DNA from: Bacillota bacterium | Lineage (GTDB): Bacteria > Bacillota > Clostridia > Clostridiales > Clostridiaceae | Length of the DNA: 5,140 nt | Assembly (NCBI GenBank): GCA_023427705.1 | Contig: JAEZAL010000038.1 | Span: 1-5,140 of the forward strand | Direction: 5' to 3' | Shown here: positions 1-5,140 of the stretch, one piece after another | Layout: every line of letters starts with the position of its first letter | Numbering within the stretch: position 1 is the stretch's first letter | Position numbers and translations under genes: made by a program | The notes under the pieces: generated by a model | Told to the model about the DNA's origin: nothing | Databases searched by the model: none | Seen by the model: the letters and a program-made list of their open reading frames with translations, nothing else

Positions 1-1
1 A

Positions 2-378
2 TATTCTATAAATAAATATATAAAGATATATGATTATAACTTCTTAAAAATTGCACTTGCTGATGCTAAATGTAATTATGTATGTTCCATTATTGTATAA
101 CAATCTTATTCAAGAAAAGAAATAGAGGAAGATTTGTTAAAAGAAAATACTATAAATTTATCAGTATCATCACAAGAATTATAAAGAGCATTTAAATAAT
201 ATTTATAAAGATAAATATTATGCGGTTTTAAATTATATAGAAGGAATTTTACATTTTATAGATTTTAACAAAATTTTAATATATGAAGAAAGTGATTTTT
301 TTGATATGGATTATTTAAATTTAAAAGGTGCTAAAAAAAACTAGCGATATATTAAATGGAATAGATTTTTATGTTTAA
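2..378 (+). pseudogene. Decayed 3' end of an unidentified protein gene
   Basis: No single frame is open here, but protein-like sequence can be followed by changing frame. Frame 2 reads from base 2 through KIALADAKCNYVCS to a TAA at 98-100, then goes on as QSYSRKEIEEDLLKENT until a TAA at 182-184. From about 171 the coding-like reading moves to frame 3 (YKEHLNNIYKDKYYAVLNYI, later ILIYEESDFFDMDYLNLKG) and stops at TAG 342-344, directly after an A8 run. One A fewer would continue it as TSDILNGIDFYV to TAA 376-378. The pattern of one nonsense codon and two frame changes in acidic and aromatic-rich sequence suggests a degraded C-terminal part whose start lies outside the window. I do not recognise the family. 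Genes beside clostridial flagellins are often flagellin glycosylation genes, but nothing visible here shows that. It could also be non-coding AT-rich DNA. Confidence 0.45.
322..350 (+). promoter_or_regulatory. Candidate sigma-D (sigma-28) promoter for the flagellin gene
   Basis: TAAA at 322-325 resembles the sigma-28 -35 element, and AGCGATAT at 343-350 matches 6 of 8 positions of the Gram-positive -10 consensus GCCGATAT, including the CGATAT core. The spacer is 17 bases, a little longer than the usual 15 or so. Transcription from it would start near 356-358 and give a leader of about 90 bases before the flagellin ATG. Flagellin genes are typical sigma-28 targets, which fits the position. The match is imperfect and the region is AT-rich, so this is a candidate only. 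Confidence 0.35.
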
Positions 379-435
379 GTTTTTTTAAGTGACAAAACAA
401 CATTTGGTAAATGATAAATTTAAAAATATTATTTT

Positions 436-441
436 AGGAGG
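436..441 (+). promoter_or_regulatory. Ribosome binding site that fixes the flagellin start
   Basis: A perfect AGGAGG lies 7 bases before the ATG at 449. This selects ATG 449 over the in-frame GTG at 389, which has no Shine-Dalgarno sequence and would add 20 residues (MTKQHLV...) that do not belong to the flagellin family. Confidence 0.9.
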
Positions 442-448
442 TAATGTT

Positions 449-1306
449 ATGAGACTAAATCAAAATATGCAATCTTTAAATGTGTATAGAAATTACAAGA
501 AAAACTTAGTTACTCAATCTAGAGCACTAGACAGAATAAGTACTGGAACAAAGATCAATTCTGCTAAAGATAATCCCAATAAACTTGGGCAAAGTGAAGG
601 ACTTAGATTACAAATTAGAAGTCTCCAAATGGCTGAAAGAAATATCCAAGATGGTGTATCCATGATGCAAACAACAGATGGAACTTTATCTGTTGTTGGT
701 GAGTCTTTATTGAGACTTAAAGAGTTGAATATTAAAGCTGCTGGAGTAACTAGCGAAAGCGACTTAACTGTTATTCAAGTTGAAATAGATAATATTAAGG
801 AACATATTGATTCAACAGTTAACAATTCAAGTTTTAATGGTGTGAAATTATTAAATTCTAATAAGGTTACTAACAATGATGATCCATATTATTTAAATCA
901 TCAAGTTGGTGCTAATATTAAAGAAGAGATAAATATACCAGTATTTAATATTGGTACTGACATGTTAGTAGATGCACAAGGAAATTCATTAAAGAATATA
1001 GATGTAACTGATACTAATAAATTAAATGAAAATTTAAGTATTATTGATGCAGCTTTAAGCACAGTTAATTCTATAAGAAGTAGATATGGAGCAATTCAAA
1101 ATAGGATGGAAACTTCATCTGAAAATTTAAATGGAGCTTCATTTAATTTAGAAACGGCTGAAAGTAGAATAAGAGATAGTGATGTAGCTTTAGAGATGGC
1201 TGAATATGCAAGGACTTCAGTCCTACATGAAACATCAATTGCATTAATGCAACAAACTAATAATTTTCCTAAAGATATATTAAGAGTACTTGAAAATTTA
1301 AAATAG
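449..1306 (+). CDS. Short flagellin (flagellar filament protein)
   Basis: This encodes a 285-residue flagellin, the subunit exported through the hollow flagellum to build the filament. The N-terminal D0/D1 region covers roughly residues 1-140: QNMQSLNVYR, then RISTGTKINSAKDNP at 29-43 (standing where SGLRINSAADDA is usual), then RNIQDGVSMMQT at 64-75. The C-terminal D1/D0 region covers roughly 205-285, with SRYGAIQNRM and AESRIRDSDVALEMAEY, ending in a coiled helix. Little lies between the two conserved ends, so no sizeable D2/D3 surface domain is present. The start follows from the AGGAGG at 436-441. The DNPNKLGQSEG segment and the position just before flgB fit a second type of clostridial flagellin rather than the classic MIINHN type, so it may not be the major filament protein. 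The names hag, fliC and fla are all possible, so none is assigned. A terminator follows directly, so the gene is probably transcribed alone. Confidence 0.93.
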   Translation: MRLNQNMQSLNVYRNYKKNLVTQSRALDRISTGTKINSAKDNPNKLGQSEGLRLQIRSLQMAERNIQDGVSMMQTTDGTLSVVGESLLRLKELNIKAAGVTSESDLTVIQVEIDNIKEHIDSTVNNSSFNGVKLLNSNKVTNNDDPYYLNHQVGANIKEEINIPVFNIGTDMLVDAQGNSLKNIDVTDTNKLNENLSIIDAALSTVNSIRSRYGAIQNRMETSSENLNGASFNLETAESRIRDSDVALEMAEYARTSVLHETSIALMQQTNNFPKDILRVLENLK

Positions 1307-1315
1307 TTTGTTGAT

Positions 1316-1343
1316 AGAGAAGTTACAAAACTTCTCTTTTTTG
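1316..1343 (+). terminator. Intrinsic terminator after the flagellin gene
   Basis: AGAGAAGTT (1316-1324) and AACTTCTCT (1329-1337) form a perfect 9-bp stem with a 4-base loop (ACAA), followed by a T run to 1342. It starts 9 bases after the flagellin stop codon and separates flagellin transcription from the flgB operon. Confidence 0.92.
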
Positions 1344-1544
1344 TTGGTTTTAAGGAGATAAGATAAAAAAATATCATATAAGAAAAAGTAATATTTCTAT
1401 TAAGAAAATTAAATTAAAATTACGAAAAAATTACAAAAATATTAAGAAAAAAACGAAAAATGTAGAAAATTTATGTCTGTTTTATATAAAAATATTATAG
1501 TAAAATAATTTATATTAAATTATAATGTAAATAGAGGTAATTTT
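1344..1544 (+). promoter_or_regulatory. AT-rich intergenic region expected to hold the flgB operon promoter
   Basis: This is the first part of the gap between the flagellin terminator and flgB. It is almost all A and T, with A-runs and ACGAAAAA occurring twice. Since the flagellin unit ends in a terminator, a promoter for the downstream operon should lie here. A perfect -10 hexamer TATAAT is at 1521-1526, but no good -35 TTGACA lies 16-18 bases before it, and other AT-rich -10-like strings occur around 1481-1498. No sigma-28 element, riboswitch or RNA gene could be supported. Confidence 0.2.
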
Positions 1545-1628
1545 TTGAAGAAATGTGAATTTAATAATTGTAGTTTTTTAGGGAAGATAAAAATGTGCAT
1601 GAAAAATACACAATATATTGTAGATTAA
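1545..1628 (+). CDS. Possible 27-residue cysteine-containing small protein or leader peptide
   Basis: A TTG start at 1545 is preceded by AGAGGT (1533-1538) at 6-base spacing, and the frame stays open for 27 codons to TAA 1626-1628. The peptide contains KKCEFNNCSF, then GKIKMCMKNTQYIVD. Its CxxxxC pair plus a third Cys recalls small Cys-motif proteins found in clostridia, but the match is from memory and no function can be given. The in-frame TTG at 1545 is the only start codon after the stop at 1506. The stop touches the flgB Shine-Dalgarno sequence (1629-1637), so flgB translation could be coupled to it. An open frame of this length is unusual but not impossible by chance in such AT-rich DNA. 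Confidence 0.35.
   Translation: MKKCEFNNCSFLGKIKMCMKNTQYIVD
1610..1621. repeat. 12-bp perfect palindrome before flgB
   Basis: ACAATATATTGT is a perfect palindrome ending 7 bases before the flgB Shine-Dalgarno sequence. It could be a small operator or chance in AT-rich DNA. It also forms part of the last codons of the putative small ORF 1545-1628. Confidence 0.3.
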
Positions 1629-1640
1629 GGGGAGGAGTTT

Positions 1641-2036
1641 ATGAATATTAGTAATGATGCCTCAATGCAACTAATTAAATTAGGCTTAGATGCTTCAGCA
1701 TTAAGAGGTAAAGTTGTAGCCAATAATATGGCAAATATAAATACTGAGAATTTTAAAAAATCCTATGTATCATTTGAAGAGAATTTAACTAATGCTACTA
1801 ATGAATTTAGTTTAAAAAGAACTAAAAAAGTGCATTTGAATGGGGAATTAAATGATTCTTTGATATCTGTTAAGGAAGATAATAGTACAAGTATGAGAAC
1901 AGATGGAAATAATGTTGATATGGATTTAGAAAAAGTTAATCAAGCTGCTAATACTTTAATGTATAATGCATTAATAACTCAAGCAAATTCAAAGCTTTCA
2001 ATGACTAAAAGTGTTATATCAGGAGGTAACGTTTAA
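1641..2036 (+). CDS. flgB: Flagellar basal-body rod protein FlgB
   Basis: FlgB is a proximal rod subunit, exported by the flagellar type III apparatus and placed next to FliE and the MS ring. The 131-residue product has the usual length. It opens with a rod-family N-terminal helix and the conserved turn ANNMANINT (residues 27-35), where ANNIANANTPGYK is typical; here the end is NTENFKK. The C-terminal half contains DGNNVDMDLE followed by AANTLMYNALITQANSK, the usual FlgB helix. The ATG at 1641 is preceded by GGGGAGGAG (1629-1637) at close spacing. It is the first basal-body gene of the cluster, 2 bases before flgC, whose Shine-Dalgarno sequence lies inside flgB. Confidence 0.95.
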   Translation: MNISNDASMQLIKLGLDASALRGKVVANNMANINTENFKKSYVSFEENLTNATNEFSLKRTKKVHLNGELNDSLISVKEDNSTSMRTDGNNVDMDLEKVNQAANTLMYNALITQANSKLSMTKSVISGGNV

Positions 2037-2038
2037 TT

Positions 2039-2443
2039 ATGGGATTATTTAATACTATGAGAATAAGTGCAAGTGGATTATCTGCTGAAAGACTTAGAAT
2101 GGATACTATAACATCTAATATGACAAATGCAACAACTACTAGAGGGGAAGATGGAAAGCCTTATATTAGAAAGATTGCTGTATTTCAAGAAAACTTAGAT
2201 AAAGAGAAGGGACTAAATGGAGTTAAAGCGGTGGAAATAGTAGAAGATGAATCACCATTAAAAAATGTGTATGATCCGACACATCCAGATGCAGATGAAA
2301 ATGGCTATGTAACTATGCCAAATGTAAATTTATTAAATGAGATGGCAGATATGATTTCAGCATCTAGATCATATGAGGCTAATGTAGATACACTAAATGC
2401 TACAAAAAGTATGTTTACAAAAACATTAGAATTGGGGAGGTAG
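2039..2443 (+). CDS. flgC: Flagellar basal-body rod protein FlgC
   Basis: FlgC is a second proximal rod protein. The 134-residue product starts MGLFNTMRISASGLSAERLRM, with the family turn SNMTNATTTR at 26-35 followed by GEDGKPYIRK. Its C-terminal half has the FlgC signature GYVTMPNVN, then MADMISASRSYEANVDTLNATKSM and the typical ELGR end. Length is slightly short but normal for clostridia. AGGAGG at 2021-2026, inside the end of flgB, lies 12 bases before the ATG. Only 2 bases separate it from flgB and 6 from fliE, so the three are very likely co-translated. Confidence 0.96.
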   Translation: MGLFNTMRISASGLSAERLRMDTITSNMTNATTTRGEDGKPYIRKIAVFQENLDKEKGLNGVKAVEIVEDESPLKNVYDPTHPDADENGYVTMPNVNLLNEMADMISASRSYEANVDTLNATKSMFTKTLELGR

Positions 2444-2449
2444 ATAAGG

Positions 2450-2749
2450 GTGATAATTAATAATTTTGTTCCACTAGAAAACATTTTTGAAAGTACTAGT
2501 ACATCCAGTACTAATGGAAAGAGTCCTTTAAATACATTTCAAAACGTTTTAAAGGAAAATCTTGATAAAGTTAATGAAAATCAAGTAGCTGCAGACAATA
2601 TAACTACTGATTTTATTTCAGGCAAGGATGTTGAAGTCCATGAAATGATATTAAGCATGGAGGAAGCTAAGATGTCACTTCAACTAGCAATTCAAGTAAG
2701 AAATAAAGTTGTAGAGGCAGTACAAGAATTAAATAGAATGCAATTGTAA
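2450..2749 (+). CDS. fliE: Flagellar hook-basal body complex protein FliE
   Basis: FliE connects the MS ring (FliF) to the proximal rod and is an early export substrate. The 99-residue product has a variable Ser/Thr-rich N-terminus (residues about 10-25) and the strongly conserved C-terminal helix: DVEVHEMILSMEEAKMSLQL, then IQVRNKVVEAVQELNRMQL, which in most relatives reads close to VVEAYQEIMRMQV. The start is GTG 2450, preceded by GGGGAGG (2434-2440) that overlaps the end of flgC. No ATG lies near, and the length agrees with the family. Confidence 0.95.
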   Translation: MIINNFVPLENIFESTSTSSTNGKSPLNTFQNVLKENLDKVNENQVAADNITTDFISGKDVEVHEMILSMEEAKMSLQLAIQVRNKVVEAVQELNRMQL

Positions 2750-2753
2750 TACA

Positions 2754-2759
2754 AAGGAG
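2754..2759 (+). promoter_or_regulatory. Ribosome binding site that fixes the fliF start
   Basis: AAGGAG at 2754-2759 lies 11 bases before ATG 2771. The in-frame GTG at 2759 overlaps this site and cannot use it, so ATG 2771 is taken as the fliF start. Confidence 0.75.
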
Positions 2760-2770
2760 TGCTATTATTA

Positions 2771-4330
2771 ATGGATAAGCTTAAAGAGAGTCTTAGTAAG
2801 TTATGGGAAAAGTTTAACACCTTTAATAAGGGTATAAGAATAGCGATAATTGCAACTATAATTACTTTTGTTATTGCAATTGTATCAGTATTTTTTTATA
2901 GCTCAGCTACTAAGTATAAAGTTTTATTTTCTAACTTGGAGGCAACAGATGCACAAGTTGTTATCAATAAGTTAAATGAGAAAAAAGTTGATATGAAGAT
3001 AGAAGGCGATACTATACTAGTTCCTAAAGATCAAGTTGATGAACTTAGATTAGAACTAGCTCCAGAACTTTCTGATGGAAGTAATGGATATGAACTTATG
3101 GATTCAGGGAGTTCTTTTGGAATGACTGATGAAGAGTTTAAATTAAAGAAATTAAGAATGCAGCAGGGGGAATTAGAAAAAACAATAAAAAGTTTTCCTC
3201 AAATAGAAACTGCAAGAGTACATATAACACCTTCAAAGGATTCTGTTTTTGTAGAAGATAAAGAGCCAGGAAAGGCAGCAGTATATTTGAAGTTATCATC
3301 AGACAAAAAATTAAACAAAGAGCAAGTTAAATCAATAGTAGCTCTTGTTTCTAGAAGTACAGAAAATGTTCCAGAGGAAAATATTGAAGTTGTAGATAGT
3401 AATATGAATTTATTAACAGAAGGTTAATTCGATGAAGACACTGCTGTTGTAAGCTCTGAAACTATAGAACAACAATTTTCATTAGAGAAAAAATACGAAG
3501 AAGAACTTCAAAAATCTATTGTTCAATTATTAGAACCAGTTGTTGGTAAAGATAAAGTTAAAAGTTCAGTAAATGTTGATTTAGATTTTGATTCAAAACA
3601 AAAAACTGAAACATTAATAGATCCAAACAAAGTAATAGTAAGTCAGCAAGTAATAAAAGAAATCAATGGTAGTGAAGTAGGGGAAGGAAGTGGTAGCCCT
3701 GTAGACAATAATATGGAAAATACTATAGAGGATACTACTAATAATACTACATCATCTAGAGATGAGGTAAATACAAATTATGAAGTTGGAAAGACTGAGA
3801 CAAAGACAATAAGTGCACCAGGCGAAGTTAAAAGATTGACAGCTTCAGTATTTATAGATGGAAATATTGAAGGAAATGTTCAAAATGCATTAGAAGTGTC
3901 AGTTGCAAATGCCATTGGATTGAATACTGAAAGAGGAGATAGTGTTTCAGTAGTAGGAATGACATTTGATCCAATTACCAAGGAAGAAGCTCAAAATGAA
4001 TTCGATAGAATTAATGAAGAGTTAGCTAAAGACAATAGAAATAAAATTATTTTATATTCTGTGTTAGGACTTATAGGTTTAATAATAGTTATAGTAATTT
4101 TAGTTATTATTAGAAGAAGAAATAAAAATACTGAAGAAAAGGAAAATTTATTAGATGTTGTAATTGATGATAGGATTTCCAATGAAGAAGATGAAAAAAT
4201 GGCAAGTATTAATTTCGAAACTATTAATCCTAAGGCACATATTGAAAATGAAATAAAGAAATATGCTACTGAAAAACCAGATCAAGTTGTAGATATAATT
4301 AAAGCTTGGTTGGCTGAAAATGAGAGGTGA
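2771..4330 (+). pseudogene. fliF: Flagellar MS-ring protein FliF, interrupted by an in-frame TAA
   Basis: FliF forms the MS ring in the cytoplasmic membrane, on which export gate, rod and rotor assemble. Read through, the frame has 519 codons, normal for FliF. The first membrane helix is at about residues 22-43. The first ring domain (YscJ/FliF) follows with YKVLFSNLEATDAQ at 49-62, and the second with RVHITPSKDSVF at 149-160. Codon 219 (3425-3427) is TAA directly after NMNLLTEG. The frame then continues without another stop: FDEDTAVVS, LLEPVVGKDKVKSSVNVDLD (FliF C-terminal domain), a Ser/Asn/Thr-rich loop near 305-335, the second helix at about 426-447, and the FliG-binding tail DQVVDIIKAWLAENER. 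A single change, such as TTA to TAA, would explain the stop. As written, only 218 residues with one membrane helix are made. A sequencing error is the main alternative. Confidence 0.93.
3425..3427 (+). other. Premature TAA stop codon in fliF
   Basis: TAA is in frame between GGT (Gly218) and TTC. It falls in the linker between ring domain 2 and ring domain 3. After it there is no Shine-Dalgarno sequence with an in-frame start. The nearest ATG (3432) is out of frame and stops after 6 codons, and the first in-frame ATG (3713) is 96 codons downstream without a visible binding site. Confidence 0.9.
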
Positions 4331-4334
4331 TAAT

Positions 4335-5140
4335 ATGGCAAGAGAATCAGTTAAGTTAAATGGAGTGAAAAAGGCAGCTATATTATTCATAACCCTTGGG
4401 CCAGAGGCATCATCTGGTATTTTGAAAAAGTTGCCAGAGTCTGAAATTCAAAAAATTACTTATGAAATAGCAAATATTTCTACTGTATCAGCAGATCAAA
4501 GACAAATTATTTTAGATGAATTTTTAGAGATGAATAAAGCAAGAGATTATATTATTGAGGGTGGAATTGATTATGCCAGAACTCTACTTTCAAGAGCTTT
4601 AGGAACTCAAAGAGCAAATGAAATATTAAGTAAGGTTACTGAAGCAACACAACAATATAGACCTTTTGCTATTGCTAGAAAGGCTGATGCACACCAGTTG
4701 TTAAATGTTATAAGTTATGAGCATCCACAAACTATTGCTTTAATACTTTGTTATTTACAACCAGATAAAGCAGCTCAAGTACTTTCAGAACTTCCAGAAG
4801 ATACTCAAAGTGATGTAGCTTATAGAATAGCTACAATGAGTAATACTTCACCTATGGTAATTAAAGAAATAGAAAAGGTTTTAGAAAGTAAATTAAGTAG
4901 CGTTGTAAGAAGTGAAATGACTGCTTTAGGAGGAGTTGAATCATTAGTTGATATTTTAAATCAAGTAGATAGAACTACTGAAAAGAATATTACTGAAAGT
5001 TTAGAAAGAGAAGATGCAGAGTTAGCTGATATAGTTAAGAGTTCAATGTTTGTATTTGAAGATATTATTACACTTGATGATATATCTATTCAAAGAATCC
5101 TTAGAGAAGTTGATGGTAAAGAACTTGCTCTTGCACTTAA
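4335..5140 (+). CDS. fliG: Flagellar motor switch protein FliG, incomplete at the window end
   Basis: FliG binds the FliF tail on the cytoplasmic side, contacts FliM, and receives torque from MotA. The visible 268 codons stay open to the last base, where the family usually has about 335-340 residues. The N-terminal FliF-binding domain starts MARESVKLNGVKKAAILFIT. The middle domain carries the conserved EHPQT motif at 129-133, followed by IALILCYLQP. The hinge glycine pair is at 199-200 (ALGGVESLVDILNQVDRTTEK). The C-terminal domain begins with MFVFEDI at 238-244 and IQRILREVDGKELALAL. The charged torque helix lies beyond the window. ATG 4335 is 4 bases after the fliF stop, and its binding site GAGAGGTG overlaps the fliF end, so translation is probably coupled to fliF. 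No lesion is visible. Confidence 0.97.
   Translation, partial: MARESVKLNGVKKAAILFITLGPEASSGILKKLPESEIQKITYEIANISTVSADQRQIILDEFLEMNKARDYIIEGGIDYARTLLSRALGTQRANEILSKVTEATQQYRPFAIARKADAHQLLNVISYEHPQTIALILCYLQPDKAAQVLSELPEDTQSDVAYRIATMSNTSPMVIKEIEKVLESKLSSVVRSEMTALGGVESLVDILNQVDRTTEKNITESLEREDAELADIVKSSMFVFEDIITLDDISIQRILREVDGKELALAL

Noticed and set aside
79..195. Basic peptide in frame 1 starting with MFHYC
   Set aside because: It has no binding site and an unnatural Lys/Arg/Ile composition, as expected from A-rich sequence in the wrong frame.
301..306. TTGATA as a sigma-A -35 element for the flagellin gene
   Set aside because: The bases 16-18 positions downstream (AAAAGG) do not resemble TATAAT.
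389..448. Longer flagellin starting at GTG 389
   Set aside because: It has no Shine-Dalgarno sequence, while AGGAGG at 436-441 is correctly placed for ATG 449, where the family sequence begins.
1211..1224. Hairpin AGGACTTCAGTCCT near the flagellin 3' end
   Set aside because: It lies inside conserved coding sequence with a short stem and no T run, so it is probably chance.
1096..1377. Antisense open frame of 93 codons
   Set aside because: It is the shadow of the flagellin 3' end and terminator, with no convincing start signal or recognisable protein.
1354..1590. Sigma-28 -10-like strings GGAGATAA (1354-1361) and GAAGATAA (1583-1590)
   Set aside because: Neither has a TAAA element at suitable distance upstream; such strings are common in AT-rich DNA.
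1344..1640. c-di-GMP riboswitch or invertible switch as in the C. difficile flgB leader
   Set aside because: The region lacks the G/C-containing conserved motifs of the GEMM class, and I found no long inverted repeats flanking a segment.
2759..2770. Longer fliF starting at GTG 2759
   Set aside because: The codon overlaps the AAGGAG binding site that serves ATG 2771.
3425..3427. Recoding of the fliF stop as selenocysteine or pyrrolysine
   Set aside because: Those use UGA and UAG, not UAA, and no recoding structure is visible.
3991..4390. Two antisense open frames across the end of fliF and the start of fliG
   Set aside because: They mirror the strongly biased codons of fliF and fliG, and the hydrophobic products come from the reverse of AT-rich coding sequence.

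Overview
The window is AT-rich DNA from a low-GC Firmicute, most likely Clostridium sensu stricto. The evidence is the A/T-ending codons, strong AGGAGG-type ribosome binding sites, and protein sequences that look like clostridial flagellar proteins. It covers the start of a flagellar basal-body gene cluster, and every gene is on the + strand. The species cannot be named from the sequence alone.

Layout. Bases 2-378 look like the decayed 3' end of an unidentified gene, with one in-frame stop and two frame changes. A possible sigma-D (sigma-28) promoter overlaps its end. Next comes a short flagellin gene (449-1306) closed by a clear intrinsic terminator (1316-1343), so the flagellin appears to be its own transcription unit. 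A 334-base gap follows. It is mostly A/T, but its last third holds a 27-codon reading frame with a TTG start, its own Shine-Dalgarno sequence and three cysteines (1545-1628). The basal-body operon then starts: flgB (1641-2036), flgC (2039-2443), fliE (2450-2749), fliF (2771-4330) and fliG (4335 to the window end, incomplete). These genes are 2 to 21 bases apart, which suggests co-transcription and translational coupling.

How the genes fit together. FliF forms the MS ring in the cytoplasmic membrane. FliG binds the FliF C-terminus and makes the rotor face of the switch. FliE joins the MS ring to the rod. FlgB and FlgC are proximal rod proteins. Flagellin builds the filament once the hook is complete.

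Main anomaly. fliF carries one in-frame TAA at codon 219 (3425-3427), in the linker between its second and third ring-building domains. The frame stays open and conserved on both sides, including the second membrane helix and the FliG-binding tail, and no convincing restart site follows. If the base is correct, this strain should lack an MS ring and be non-motile. The other possibilities are a sequencing error or suppression of the stop. The other points worth a second look are the small cysteine-containing ORF before flgB, the decayed upstream gene, and an A8 tract that lies both at a frame break and in the spacer of the putative flagellin promoter.
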